64,000 nt of DNA. It comes from BOG-931 sp963761525 (GTDB lineage: Bacteria > Pseudomonadota > Alphaproteobacteria > Rhizobiales > Xanthobacteraceae). Under the pieces are notes generated by a model that saw nothing but the letters and a program-made list of their open reading frames with translations, was not told the DNA's origin and searched no databases. The stretch spans positions 930,001 to 994,000 of the forward strand of contig CAVXHG010000008.1 of assembly GCA_963761525.1 (NCBI GenBank), written 5' to 3'. Shown piece by piece: positions 29,064 through 39,053 of the stretch. The position numbers were made by a program, and so were the translations under genes. Numbering within the stretch: position 1 is the stretch's first letter; each line of letters begins with the position of its first letter.

Positions 29064-31608
29064 TGGGCAGACCTACGCGACGACAACCAATCCGTATTAT
29101 ACGATCCAGTCGATCAACGGGAACGTGATGACGCTGGCGCAGGGCCAGACGCTGACGTCCGAGACCGGCGTGATGCTCAATGTCGCGTCAGCGACGATCG
29201 ATACGCAGGATCCCGATAATACGACACCGCAGTCGGCTGGGACCAACCAGGTCGTCAACGTCGATGGCACCACTGACACGATCACGCTGGCTAACGGCAC
29301 CTGGTCGGACCTCGGCTTTGCCAACGGTGACGCTCTGGTCATCAACACGCCGACCGATGCCAACAGCAATGCCGTCTCGACCATCACCTATACCGCTGCG
29401 AACTGGAACGTCCCGGTTTCGATTACGCTGCACAACAATGCCAATTACGTTCTGCCGGGCAGCGGCGGCAACCAGGCCAGCAATCCGTCAACGGATATGA
29501 GCTTCCCGGCGCAGCCGCATACGCTCGCCAACATCCAGGGGCCGCTCATTGTCGACGGCAACACAGAAGCGGGACAGCCAACGCTGACCGCTTCAGTGGC
29601 GCTGCCCTATGAAACGCAGAACATCGCGGTCCCCGAGCCCACGGGCCCGGGTGAAGGCGCGGGCGAGCCGGGAATCGATTCACTCGAGATTTTCGACGAC
29701 GGCACGCACGGCAACGAAGTCGGTTCGCTGACGACTTTTCCGCCAGATGCGCTGTTCGGAGCGCCTGTCAACACGGGCGACCCGAACTTCTACAGCGGCT
29801 ATGGGGACAACATTAGCGGGCTCGATATTCCGCTTCTGGTGGTGCCGGCGACGCAGCCTACTGGCGAGACCATCACGTCTACGTCGATCACCAGCAACCT
29901 CGGCACCGTCTATGAAGACGGCATAAGCTTCGTTAATCTCGATGCGGTCGAGCTGTTCCTCGGCACCGGCAACGACACCATCAACATCGACACGACAGAG
30001 CCGACGCTTAACGCGACCGATGGCCATCAAACCATGATGGTGATCGAGGGCGGCGGCGGTGCCAACACCATTAACGTCATCGCCAGCAGCGATCCGCTGG
30101 TGCTTTACGGTAACGATTCCGGTGACGGTTCCAGCAGTGGTCCCAACAGCAGTCCGAACGGCAGCGATGCTGGCGGCGGCGTCGAATACAGCGGCCTGCC
30201 GAGCGAGCTGACGCCGGACGCCTACAACTTCATCGCCCAGGGCTACAGCTACGGCTACGACACCATCAATGCATCGGGCGCGACCGGCACCGTGGTTATC
30301 GTCGGCGGCCCGGACGGCAACACCATCACCGGTGGCTATGGCATCAACTGGATCGCCGGCAACGGCGGCGGCGACATCATCACCGCGTCGGGCACGCAGA
30401 ATTACATCTTCGGCGACTCAAGCTTCATCGTCGGCGAAGAGCAGTCGGTCACCTTCGATAGCCAGACGTACTATGTCCTGAATCTGACCGACCCGATCGT
30501 GACCATCGACAACAACGGTACGTCGGCAGGTAGCAACGTCATCACCGTCACCGGCAGCGGCCAGAGCGTCGTGTTCGGCGACTATGCGACGATGCAGATC
30601 GACGGTCAGGCCCTCGGCATCGCCGATCCGTTCCAGGCCTTCGGCGTGCCTGAGGTCATTCAGACCATCGAGTCGGTCAACACCGGGCTCGGCGGCAACA
30701 ACATCATCAATGTCAGCAACGTCAACAGCACCGACATCGTCATCGGCGGCGCCGGCGATGACCGGATCATTCTCGGCTCCGGCGGCCAGAACATCGTTCT
30801 CGGCGACAACGGCGAGATCGACTACACTTACAATGCGACGACGCAGATTGACGTGCTGACCTCGATCGAGTCGATCGATCCGGCGCATGGCGGCGACGAC
30901 GTCATCAGCGGCCAGTGGGTCACCGGTCTGCCGACCGCCGTGACATTCGGCGACAGCAACGGCGCCGGTACCATCACGCTTGCCAGCGGCACCTGGGCGA
31001 GCCTTGGTTATGCGGTCGGCGAAGGCATCTACATTCAGGGCACCGGGACGAACGGCAACGGCGCGACCTTCGCCGGCAACAATTTCTACACCATCGCCGC
31101 GATCAGCAACGGCGGCGCGACGCTGACCTTGCAGGCCGGCGAAACCCTGACGGCGTCGCAGACAAGCACGACCGTCAATCTCGCGCCGGTCACGATCACC
31201 AGCTCATCGCCGCTCACCGGTGTGCTCAGTGCGGTGCCGACCGCGGTCGCATTCGGGTACTCCAGCAGCAACGTCGCAACGATCACGTTGGCGAGCGGCG
31301 GCAGTTGGGCAGCGCTCGGCTACACGGTTGGCCAGGGCGTCTATATCCAGGGCAACGGACCCAACGAAAACGGTACGAGCTTCAATCCGACCGCGGTCAA
31401 CGCCTACTACACGATCGCCGCGATCAGCGGCGCGACACTCACCCTAAAAGCTGGCACTGTTTCGACTCCCGAAACCGGCGTGACGGTCAACCTGTCGCCG
31501 GTCGCGATCAGCATCGTCAGCAATGTCAATCGAAGCACGCTGGTTGGCGTCACGAGTCCGAACTCCGGCAGGCGCCGGCGACAACATCGTCATCGGCGGG
31601 ATCGGTGA
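28639..31608 (+). CDS. Giant protein segment 10: RTX-like repeats and three more GIYVGS-type modules
   Basis: The pattern enters at about 28768 (LAITVSATANATPQAEQD) and leaves near 31567. It contains a continuation of the Calx-beta/Ig-like part, a variant NGTWSDLGFANGDALVI module near 29280, and two typical LGYxVGxG(I/V)YIQG modules near 30975 and 31285. Between them lie RTX-like Gly/Asp repeats such as GTGNDTINID (29955), GPDGNTITGGYG (30307) and IGGAGDDRIILGSGGQNIVLGDNG (split over two turns, 30740-30820). Glycine and aspartate spacing fits Ca2+-binding beta-roll turns, although many copies have Asn in place of a ligand Asp. Confidence 0.75.
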   Translation: MRQLRRHRCRATSCSAVLALLTTVTARTASPLNSSDWDTPLAITVSATANATPQAEQDVDIVQWVSANTASGPYTTTAQEGGDVSLTVAATNTPGVLLLESPGSAAVTPAQTYTYQMVLTGAPVNNSTNPGSAYVQVALESDGQTYATTTNPYYTIQSINGNVMTLAQGQTLTSETGVMLNVASATIDTQDPDNTTPQSAGTNQVVNVDGTTDTITLANGTWSDLGFANGDALVINTPTDANSNAVSTITYTAANWNVPVSITLHNNANYVLPGSGGNQASNPSTDMSFPAQPHTLANIQGPLIVDGNTEAGQPTLTASVALPYETQNIAVPEPTGPGEGAGEPGIDSLEIFDDGTHGNEVGSLTTFPPDALFGAPVNTGDPNFYSGYGDNISGLDIPLLVVPATQPTGETITSTSITSNLGTVYEDGISFVNLDAVELFLGTGNDTINIDTTEPTLNATDGHQTMMVIEGGGGANTINVIASSDPLVLYGNDSGDGSSSGPNSSPNGSDAGGGVEYSGLPSELTPDAYNFIAQGYSYGYDTINASGATGTVVIVGGPDGNTITGGYGINWIAGNGGGDIITASGTQNYIFGDSSFIVGEEQSVTFDSQTYYVLNLTDPIVTIDNNGTSAGSNVITVTGSGQSVVFGDYATMQIDGQALGIADPFQAFGVPEVIQTIESVNTGLGGNNIINVSNVNSTDIVIGGAGDDRIILGSGGQNIVLGDNGEIDYTYNATTQIDVLTSIESIDPAHGGDDVISGQWVTGLPTAVTFGDSNGAGTITLASGTWASLGYAVGEGIYIQGTGTNGNGATFAGNNFYTIAAISNGGATLTLQAGETLTASQTSTTVNLAPVTITSSSPLTGVLSAVPTAVAFGYSSSNVATITLASGGSWAALGYTVGQGVYIQGNGPNENGTSFNPTAVNAYYTIAAISGATLTLKAGTVSTPETGVTVNLSPVAISIVSNVNRSTLVGVTSPNSGRRRRQHRHRRDR

Positions 31609-34600
31609 CGACACCATCGATATCGGCGGCACGAAGAACACGGTGCTCGGCGATGACGGCCAGGCGATCTACACCAGCACGGGGCTGATCGCGTCGATTG
31701 CCTCTACCGACGCCGGTTTTGGCGGCAATGACATCATCAACGTCTCCGGTGGCGGCAATGCCATCATTGGCGGCGCGGGCGCGGACACGATTACGGTCGG
31801 CGGACCGAACAACACCATCCTCGGTGACGATGGCCAGGCCAGTTACAGCGCGACTGGCTTCGACTTGCTCACGTCGATCGGGACGATTTTCCCGACCGAT
31901 GGCGGGAATGACGTCATCGACGTCGCAAGCGGCGACAATGCCATCATCGGCGGTTATGGCGCCGACACGATCACGGTCGGCGGACCGGATAATACGATCC
32001 TAGGCGACAACGGCGTGGCGACGTTCAGTGCCACGACCGGCGACGTCACTGAGGTGACTTCCTTCACCGGGCTTGCCGGTGACGTTCCAAGCGTCGGGGG
32101 CAACGACACCATCAACGTCAGCAGCGGCAATAACGTCATCATCGGCGGTTTCGGCGCCGACGCCATCACCATCGGCGGTTCCGGCAACACGGTGCTGGGC
32201 GACAATGGCGAGGCCTTCTTCAACAGCAATGGCGACGGTCTGCTGAGCAACAACAACGCGCTGGGCATTGCCATCGAGACGACGGACCAGACGCTCGGCG
32301 GCAACGACACCATCACGATCAATGGCACCGGCTCCGGCAACGTGATCTTCGGCGGCTCCGGCGCCGACGCCATTGCCGTCAACGGCAACGGCAACAACGT
32401 GATCTTCGGCGACAATGGCACCGCCAGCTACATCGATGGTGTGCTCACGGAGGTTGCGACGACGGGCGAGACTGCACCGGCGGAACTATTCGGTAATTTC
32501 GTGTTCTCGAGCTCCGAGTCGAACAACTCCGGCGTGGTCTACGGCGGCAACGACACCATCACCGTCGGTAACGGCAACAATGTGATTGTCGGCGGCCTCG
32601 GCGCCGACACGATCACGACCGGAACCGGCAGCAATGTGGTGCTGGGCGACAGCGGGTTTGCGGTATTCAATCCATCGACCGGTACGACGACGTCGTTCGG
32701 CAATCTCATCGAAGTCGCCTCGGATCCGGTTACATTTGCCTCTGGTGCACCGCAGCTCGATTTGACACTCGGCAGTACGAGCCTCGGAGTGTCGAGCGCC
32801 GATACGATCACGCTGGGCAACGGCAATAACGTCGTCATCGGTGGCGCGGATGCCGACACCATTGTCGTCGGCGCGACCGGCCAGAATGTCATCATCGGCG
32901 ACGACGGCGAGGCTGACTATACCAACGGTATCCTGACCGATATTTTCTCGACCGACGGGACGCTCGGCATCGGCGGCAACGACACCATCAGCGGTCCCGG
33001 CGGCACGCCTGGCGGCTCAGGGAATAACGTCGTCATCGGCGGTATCGGAGCCGACACAGTCACGCTCGGCGGCGCCAATAACACGGTCATCGGCGACGAC
33101 GGCAAAGCGACATTCGGCACGTCCGGCCAGTTGCTGACGATCACCACGCAGGATCCGACGTTCGGCGGTAACGACCTGATCACCGTCACCGGCGGCAACA
33201 ACGTGATCTTCGGCGGCACCGGTGCCGACACGATCAAGGTGCAGGGTGCATCGTCCGGCAACGTCATCGTCGGCGACGACGGCGACGCGACGTTCGCCAG
33301 CGAGCCGGTCAGCAGTGCCGTCGCGACCAGCGTTCTCACGTACATCGAGACGACCAATCAGACCGACGGCGGCGATGACATCATCACCACCGGCGACGGT
33401 AACAATGTGATCCTTGGCGGCTCCGGCGCCGACACGATAACGGTCGGCAATGGCAGCAGCGTCATCCTGGGCGACAACGGCAATGCGACGTTCGCCGTCG
33501 CGCTAGCGAGTGGTTCGGTCGCTGCCAGTGACGCGACCTACAGCCGGACTCTGACCAATATTGAAACCACTGCTCAGAAAGCCAGCGGGACGCAGACGTC
33601 AGACCCGAGCGCGGGCGGCTTTGTCCATGGCGGCGATGACACCATCACCACAGGCAACGGCAATAACGTTATCATCGGCGGTCTCGGCGCTGACACCATT
33701 ACCGCCGGCAACGGCAACAACATCGTGCTCGGCGACAGCGGCACGGCGAACTTTAACGCGACCACCGGAGTCCTCACCTCGATCTTCTCGACATTCGTCG
33801 GCTTTCCGGTCGGCGGCACGACGGATACCGGTACCTCGAGCAACGACACGATCGTGCTTGGCACCGCTAATGGCACCGGAACCGGCAACAACACCGTGTT
33901 CGGCGGCTCCGGTAACGACACCATTACGGTCTATGGCAACGGCAACAATGTCATCCTCGGCGATGACGGCGAAGCTCTGTACACGAACGGCATCATCACA
34001 ACGGTCTTCAGCATCGACGCCCCGGATGGGGATGGCGGCAACGACACCATCCACGCACCCGGCAACGGCAACGACGTCGTTATTGGCGGGGTTGGCGCCG
34101 ACACCATCGTCACCGGCAGCGGCAACAACTACCTCCTTGGCGACGACGGCGTGGTCGACTTTGTCACCATCAGCGCCGCCGCGGTGGTTAGCCGCGCTGA
34201 GACCGCTGACGCGTTCTATGGCGGCAACGACAATATCACCGCCGGTAATGGCGTCAATTCAGTCATCGGCGGCGATGGCAACGACACCGTTACGCTAGGC
34301 AACGGCAATGACGACATCGTCCTTGGCGACAACGGCGAGATCGTTCAGGCATTCGGCTCGGCCGGTGCCGTGCAACTCAATTCCGACGGCAATTCGCACC
34401 GCGACGTCGTCCTCGAAGAGATCGGCGAAATCACCGGAGCGATCGCGATTGACAGTGCAAGCGATGCGGCTTCAGCGACAGCGGCTTCGATTGCCGACGC
34501 GAATCTCATCTTGCTGGCCGGTGAGTTCAACGCAAACGGCTCGCAGACCATTTCCCAGACGTCAGGCGCATGGGACGCGCAGGCGTTGCTGCTGAGCCTG

Positions 34601-36880
34601 ATACCGGATGGCAACGACACCATCACCGTCGGCAGCGGCAACGACGTGGTTATTGGCCAAGGCGGCAACAACACGATTACTGCGAACGGCGGTAACGACA
34701 TGATCTTCGGCAACGGCGCGTCGAATACAGCGCCGGTCTCGTCGAACATTCCGTCAATCATCAATGCGGTCGACATCATCTCGTCAGCGGTTACGTCGAT
34801 CGTGTTGCCAACCAGTGTGACCGGGACGACCAGCGAACTCGTAGTGCCGACGGTCAACCTGCTGCCGGCTGCGCTGACGACGAACACGCCGCAGCTGCAG
34901 ATGCCGCCGCCTGGCTTCGGAACGCTCGGCAGCATTGCCGATAGCGGCAATCTTTCGCTGACCGGTGGGCAAAATCTGCAAGTGTTTGCTTCGGTCGTGC
35001 CGAGCGTTCTCGACGGTTCGCCGGCACTGCCGGGCTCGAACACCATCAATGGCGGGTCGGGCAACGATACGATCTTTGGCAATCTCGGCCAGATCGGTTC
35101 GCTGGTAACGACCGGCATTACGCAGATCGACAATCAGTTGGAAGGCCTGTCGGTGACGATGCTCGACATGCTTGACGAGCTGTCTTCATTGTCGACGGTT
35201 GCTGATGCGGTCGGTGGCGGGGCCGGCACCATCGCGTTTGAGAACAACACGATCACCGTGACAGGTGCGGGAAGCGATACGATCTTCGCCAACGTCGGCG
35301 AATATCTCATCCCCGATGTCGCGTTTGCCCAAGGTTCCGGCACGTTGGCGAGCAACGCGATCGCCCTCGATACCTATCTGCTCGACATGCAGGAGATCTT
35401 CGGCGACATGTCGTTCGTCGCCCATGAGGCGGGTTCGCGGATCGTTAGCAGCTATACGGGGCCCGCTGCGCATCTCCTTGAGATCGGGAATGATACGATC
35501 AATCTCACCGCCAATAGCGGCAACGATCTCGTTGTGGGTGATACCGGCATCATTCTGACGCCTGGCGTCGCACCGTCGTCCGATAATTGGGCGACCAACG
35601 TCCCGAGTGCGACGTTGACGTCGGTCCAGCAACAGCTTCAGACGCTCGAGTCGAACTTCGACTCCGCGCTCGTGACCCAATTCGCCACCGATCATCCTTT
35701 CACAACGATGGATGGTGCGGCGGCTTCAGCCGGAACCGGCTTCAACCTGGACATCGGCAACGACACGATTATGGGCGGCTCCGGCAACAGCACCATAATC
35801 GGAGACGACGCGTTTATCCTCGATCCTGTCATCGGCAGCGGAATGGATGGCGCGGATGGCGCCTCGACCTATCAAGCAATGATGGTGTCGGACGTCGACC
35901 GGCTATTCATCGGCGCCTACTCGGTGTCGGCCGCGGATGCGGAATCGTGGGGTTACCTGCCCGAGCTCGCCAACAAGGGCGGGACGGATTGGTCGAGCAA
36001 TGACGGCTTCGTCCTCAACGATGCGACCAAGGCCGATATCACTATCGGTAGCGACAACATCAGCGCCGGAAGTGGTAGCGACCACATCTACGGCGATACC
36101 GCGTACCTGTTGCCGTCACTTGGATCGTCGCCGGGCTTGATTACGAGCTTCTACGCTTACGCGATTGATGAGCCGGGCCAGACGGGCACTTCCAATTTCG
36201 CCTATACGTATGGCTTCGGTGTCTTTGGATCGGTGCAGCAATGGGCCAGCGATCCGACGAGCCCCTCGAAATACGCAGTTGACGCCGATACGATCACGGG
36301 CGGTGCGGGCAATAACGTCATTTTCGGTGAGCTCGGAGACGACGTCATCACCGGCGGGGCGGGCAATGATGAGATTTCCGGAGGCTACGGCGTCAATACG
36401 GTCTCTGGCGGCGGCGGCACCAATTACCTGGAATTCAATCGTTCAACCGACACGCATGTCCAGGGCAGCGGTACCGACATCGCCCAGTCTTCGCTAAATG
36501 CTGGCGCGGGCAGTGCGCTTCTGGCGATGGCGTTCCAGTCGGTCGTCGGACTGGATCTGTCGATGAACGGCCTCGAGACGCTGATCCAGACGGATGGCTC
36601 AACGAGCTTGGTGCAAGTGGGCAACAACTATTATCTGTTCACAGCGGGTACGACGACCGGTGTGGAGCTGATCAGCGGCCTACGCCGGTTGTGGTCGGCA
36701 CGGTTGGGGCTGGGGCCTGGATCTCCGCTTGGAGCGGTCGCGACGCCAACTGGCTACGATGTGGCGTGGCACAATTCTGTCACCGGCAATTACCAAGTGT
36801 GGGCGCTTAATAGTAGCGGTGTCTTACACGGGAATTGTGCTGCAGTCGGGCGGGGTCTCCGGGTCGAGTCTCGCGCTTGA
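31523..36880 (+). CDS. Giant protein segment 11: long RTX-like beta-roll region
   Basis: From about 31570 the frame carries some 15-20 copies of a ~45-60 residue unit: GGNDTIxVxxGNNVIIGG, GADTITVGG, NTVLGDDGxAxF, then a TG turn and an I-x-S strand. These are hemolysin-type (RTX) GGxGxD nonapeptide-like repeats, a family that folds on Ca2+ binding outside the cell and usually marks type I secretion substrates. Classic copies occur at 36300-36420 (GELGDDVITGGAGNDEISGG). A Leu-rich non-repeat stretch is at 34430-35500. The frame enters the first W_rich_C module at about 36585 and goes out of register near 36678. Confidence 0.8.
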   Translation: MSIEARWLASRVRTPAGAGDNIVIGGIGDDTIDIGGTKNTVLGDDGQAIYTSTGLIASIASTDAGFGGNDIINVSGGGNAIIGGAGADTITVGGPNNTILGDDGQASYSATGFDLLTSIGTIFPTDGGNDVIDVASGDNAIIGGYGADTITVGGPDNTILGDNGVATFSATTGDVTEVTSFTGLAGDVPSVGGNDTINVSSGNNVIIGGFGADAITIGGSGNTVLGDNGEAFFNSNGDGLLSNNNALGIAIETTDQTLGGNDTITINGTGSGNVIFGGSGADAIAVNGNGNNVIFGDNGTASYIDGVLTEVATTGETAPAELFGNFVFSSSESNNSGVVYGGNDTITVGNGNNVIVGGLGADTITTGTGSNVVLGDSGFAVFNPSTGTTTSFGNLIEVASDPVTFASGAPQLDLTLGSTSLGVSSADTITLGNGNNVVIGGADADTIVVGATGQNVIIGDDGEADYTNGILTDIFSTDGTLGIGGNDTISGPGGTPGGSGNNVVIGGIGADTVTLGGANNTVIGDDGKATFGTSGQLLTITTQDPTFGGNDLITVTGGNNVIFGGTGADTIKVQGASSGNVIVGDDGDATFASEPVSSAVATSVLTYIETTNQTDGGDDIITTGDGNNVILGGSGADTITVGNGSSVILGDNGNATFAVALASGSVAASDATYSRTLTNIETTAQKASGTQTSDPSAGGFVHGGDDTITTGNGNNVIIGGLGADTITAGNGNNIVLGDSGTANFNATTGVLTSIFSTFVGFPVGGTTDTGTSSNDTIVLGTANGTGTGNNTVFGGSGNDTITVYGNGNNVILGDDGEALYTNGIITTVFSIDAPDGDGGNDTIHAPGNGNDVVIGGVGADTIVTGSGNNYLLGDDGVVDFVTISAAAVVSRAETADAFYGGNDNITAGNGVNSVIGGDGNDTVTLGNGNDDIVLGDNGEIVQAFGSAGAVQLNSDGNSHRDVVLEEIGEITGAIAIDSASDAASATAASIADANLILLAGEFNANGSQTISQTSGAWDAQALLLSLIPDGNDTITVGSGNDVVIGQGGNNTITANGGNDMIFGNGASNTAPVSSNIPSIINAVDIISSAVTSIVLPTSVTGTTSELVVPTVNLLPAALTTNTPQLQMPPPGFGTLGSIADSGNLSLTGGQNLQVFASVVPSVLDGSPALPGSNTINGGSGNDTIFGNLGQIGSLVTTGITQIDNQLEGLSVTMLDMLDELSSLSTVADAVGGGAGTIAFENNTITVTGAGSDTIFANVGEYLIPDVAFAQGSGTLASNAIALDTYLLDMQEIFGDMSFVAHEAGSRIVSSYTGPAAHLLEIGNDTINLTANSGNDLVVGDTGIILTPGVAPSSDNWATNVPSATLTSVQQQLQTLESNFDSALVTQFATDHPFTTMDGAAASAGTGFNLDIGNDTIMGGSGNSTIIGDDAFILDPVIGSGMDGADGASTYQAMMVSDVDRLFIGAYSVSAADAESWGYLPELANKGGTDWSSNDGFVLNDATKADITIGSDNISAGSGSDHIYGDTAYLLPSLGSSPGLITSFYAYAIDEPGQTGTSNFAYTYGFGVFGSVQQWASDPTSPSKYAVDADTITGGAGNNVIFGELGDDVITGGAGNDEISGGYGVNTVSGGGGTNYLEFNRSTDTHVQGSGTDIAQSSLNAGAGSALLAMAFQSVVGLDLSMNGLETLIQTDGSTSLVQVGNNYYLFTAGTTTGVELISGLRRLWSARLGLGPGSPLGAVATPTGYDVAWHNSVTGNYQVWALNSSGVLHGNCAAVGRGLRVESRA

Positions 36881-38036
36881 GCAAATGGAGCTGACCTTCG
36901 GCCAGGACCTCAATGGCGATGGGACGATCGGGGTTCCTGGACAGCAGGTGACGGTTATCCAGACGGATGGCTCAACGAGCTTGGCGCAGGTAGGCAGTAA
37001 CTATTATCTGCTTGCAGCAGGCACGATGAGAGGTGTGGAGCTGATCAGCGGCACGCCGGTTGTGGTCGGCACGGTTGGGGGTGGGGCCTGGACTCCGCTT
37101 GGAGCCGTCGCGACGCCAACTGGCTACGATGTGGCGTGGCACAATTCTGTCACCGGCAATTACCAAGTGTGGGCGCTTAATAGTAGCGGTGTCTTACACG
37201 GGAATTGTGTTGCAGTCGGGCGGGGTCTCCGGGTCGAGTCTCGCGCTTGAGCAAATGGAGCTGACCTTCGGCCAGGACCTCAATGGCGACGGGTTTGTTG
37301 GGGTGGTGACGCCGATCCGGACGGATGGCTCAACGACCTTGGCGCAAGTCAACAATAACTATTATTTGTTTGCAGCGGGTACGACGACCGGTGTGGAGCT
37401 GAACAACGGCGGCTACGCCGGTTGTGGTCGGCACGGTTGGGGCTGGGGCCTGGTCGCCGCTTGGAGCCGTCGCGACGCCAACTGGCTACGATGTGGCGTG
37501 GCACAATTCTGTCACCGGCAATTACCAAGTGTGGGCGCTTAATAGTAGCGGTGTCTTCACGGGACTTTGTTGCAGTCGGGCGGGGTCTCCGGGTCGAGTA
37601 TCGCGCTTGAGCAAATGGAGCTGACCTTTGGCCAGGACCTCAATGGCGACGGGACTATCGGGGTTCCAGGACAGCAGGTGACGGTGATCCAGACGGATGG
37701 CTCAACGAGCTTGGCGCAGGTAGGCAGTAACTATTATCTGCTTGCAGCAGGCACGATGAGAGGTGTGGAGCTGATCAGCGGCATCGCCGGTTGTGGTCGG
37801 CACGGTTGGGGGTGGGGCCTGGATCGCCGCTTGGAGCCGTCGCGACGCCAACTGGCTACGATGTGGCGTGGCACAATTCTGTCACCGGCAATTACCAAGT
37901 GTGGGCGCTTAATAGTAGCGGTGTCTTTACGGGAGTTGTGCTGCAGCGGGCGGGGTCTCCGGGTCGAGTCTCGCGCTTGAGCAAATGGAGCTGACCTTCG
38001 GCCAGGACCTCAATGGCGACGGGATCACCGGAATTT
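36585..38036 (+). repeat. Four tandem W_rich_C modules, ~360-371 bp period
   Basis: Four near-identical tandem units carry the marks of the Trp-rich Synechocystis C-terminal domain (Pfam W_rich_C): QTDGSTSLAQVGxNYYL, PVVVGTVGGGAWTPLGAV, GYDVAWHNSVTGNYQVWAL and ELTFGQDLNGDGTIG. The string GAGCTGACCTT(C/T)GGCCAGG recurs at about 36889, 37259, 37619 and 37990, giving spacings of 370, 360 and 371 bases. High nucleotide identity implies recent duplication or gene conversion. Each copy has its own small indels near ISG-(T)-PVVVG and after NSSGV, so no single frame reads through all four; the longest partial frames are 36729-37250, 37060-37542 and 37567-37980. The domain is common at the C-terminal end of large bacterial surface proteins. 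Confidence 0.85.
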
Positions 38037-38422
38037 ACGCCGCTCCTGGAACGACGCTCGTTATCAATCAGCTTCTTAGCGGCCCAGCGGGGGTGGCGAC
38101 GATTGGTGCCGGAGCAACACTTGAGCTTCAGGCCGCTGATTCTTCGACGGTTACCTTTGCAGCGGGCACGGGTAAGCTGATTATCGACCATTCGTCGACG
38201 TTTACCGGCCAAATCAAAGGCTTCACCGGTGACGGTGTGGTGGCAACGTCTGACATCATCGATCTTGAGGACGTCGCCAACCTGACGGCCACACGTTCCT
38301 TCAGCGGCACTGCGACCACCGGCAGTCTCACAGTGACCGACGCCGCAAATGACATAGCCCATATCTCGCTGGCCGGGATTTATTCGAGCTTCACCGCGTC
38401 GAACTTCTTCCTCTCTGAGTGA
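37985..38422 (+). CDS. Giant protein segment 12: end of last W_rich_C module and adjoining domain
   Basis: The frame starts inside the last W_rich_C copy (MELTFGQDLNGDG) and continues into a ~120 residue non-repetitive beta-rich domain (GTTLVINQLLSGPAG to YSSFTASNFFLS). Domains with a FTGQIKGFTG...D-IDLEDV pattern followed by FxLSSDGxGGTxVxDPP are frequent at the C-terminal end of large rhizobial repeat proteins. The stop TGA at 38420-38422 results from a frame change at about 38405-38417: the next frame reads LSDGGTGTYVIDPP and completes the expected motif in segment 13. Confidence 0.65.
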   Translation: MELTFGQDLNGDGITGIYAAPGTTLVINQLLSGPAGVATIGAGATLELQAADSSTVTFAAGTGKLIIDHSSTFTGQIKGFTGDGVVATSDIIDLEDVANLTATRSFSGTATTGSLTVTDAANDIAHISLAGIYSSFTASNFFLSE

Positions 38423-38441
38423 CGGCGGTACGGGTACCTAC

Positions 38442-39053
38442 GTGATAGATCCGCCGCCGAGCCAAACGCCGACGAGCGTGCTCAACGCAACGTCTATCCC
38501 TGCCCACCTGATGTCGAACGCACCGCTTCACGACGCAAATGCTGTCGTTGTTGCGCAACAGAGCAACAACAACGCGGATGTGCCGGCGCCTCTCGCCTTT
38601 ATCGGATCGGGTGTCGTCGCTCCGGCGAGCAAAGAGCAGGCAGTCGCCGCGAGACTGGCCGAGGTTTCAACCGGAGCCGCCGGCGCTCAGGCCGCGTCTT
38701 CGACAGGAGTGGCTCGCGAGATTGTATCGCCGCAGGATGTCATTCGCGCCATCAAGACGAGCGAGATCTCGATCAAACGGGCCGACGGCGATGCCCGCGG
38801 TGCTGAACTGAAGAGTCGCGTTTGGCTGTTTGATGAACTCGAGGACGCGTTTGTGCCGCCGGCGCCGGAAGCCTTCACAATCACCGTCGAGCACGACAGA
38901 GCCAAGCCTGCGACATCGGACGCGGCCGAGTATGCGATGGGACTTGCGGCGTCCGCCATGATTGTGTCCGCTGAGCCCTCGTGGCGCGGAGCGCTTCGGC
39001 AGTTCGGACGGAAAGCCGCGCAGATCGTGGAGGGCGGGAAATGGACGCAATAA
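38442..39053 (+). CDS. Giant protein segment 13: C-terminal tail
   Basis: The open frame, with nominal GTG at 38442, continues GTGTYVIDPPPSQTPTSVL from the frame change at ~38412 and ends at TAA 39051-39053. The 200-residue tail is not repetitive, is rich in Ala and Pro at first, then contains SRVWLFDELEDAFVPPAPE and a basic C-terminus. There is no ribosome-binding site at 38442, so I read it as the end of the giant protein rather than a separate gene. Its stop overlaps the start region of the downstream oxygenase (ATG 39042). Confidence 0.65.
   Translation: MIDPPPSQTPTSVLNATSIPAHLMSNAPLHDANAVVVAQQSNNNADVPAPLAFIGSGVVAPASKEQAVAARLAEVSTGAAGAQAASSTGVAREIVSPQDVIRAIKTSEISIKRADGDARGAELKSRVWLFDELEDAFVPPAPEAFTITVEHDRAKPATSDAAEYAMGLAASAMIVSAEPSWRGALRQFGRKAAQIVEGGKWTQ

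Larger units (their letters stand above)
1..39053 (+). other. Giant repeat-rich surface/RTX-like protein locus (all segments)
   Basis: One continuous coding theme covers the first 39 kb. Each reading frame that ends is picked up within a few bases by another frame continuing the same repeat pattern. Breaks lie near 4884 (in-frame TAG), 5335, 5660, 9990, 11922, 15247, 15312, 15695, 17358, 28766, 31567, several between 36678 and 37960, and 38412. Order of parts: beta-strand repeats with YRYVG modules (1-17350), helical and beta-helix region (17400-20100), LGYxVGxGIYVGS modules (20160-24160), haemagglutinin-like repeats (24300-26640), RTX-like repeats (26700-36450), W_rich_C repeats (36585-38036), unique tail (38040-39053). 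Such proteins are typically secreted and surface-attached or released, often by type I secretion. The N-terminus lies outside the window. Whether the gene is intact in the cell or decayed cannot be told here; the breaks resemble indels seen in other genes of the window. Confidence 0.8.

Noticed and set aside
36585..38036. Regular repeats considered as a CRISPR-like array
   Set aside because: Units are 360-371 bp, protein-coding W_rich_C modules without spacers.
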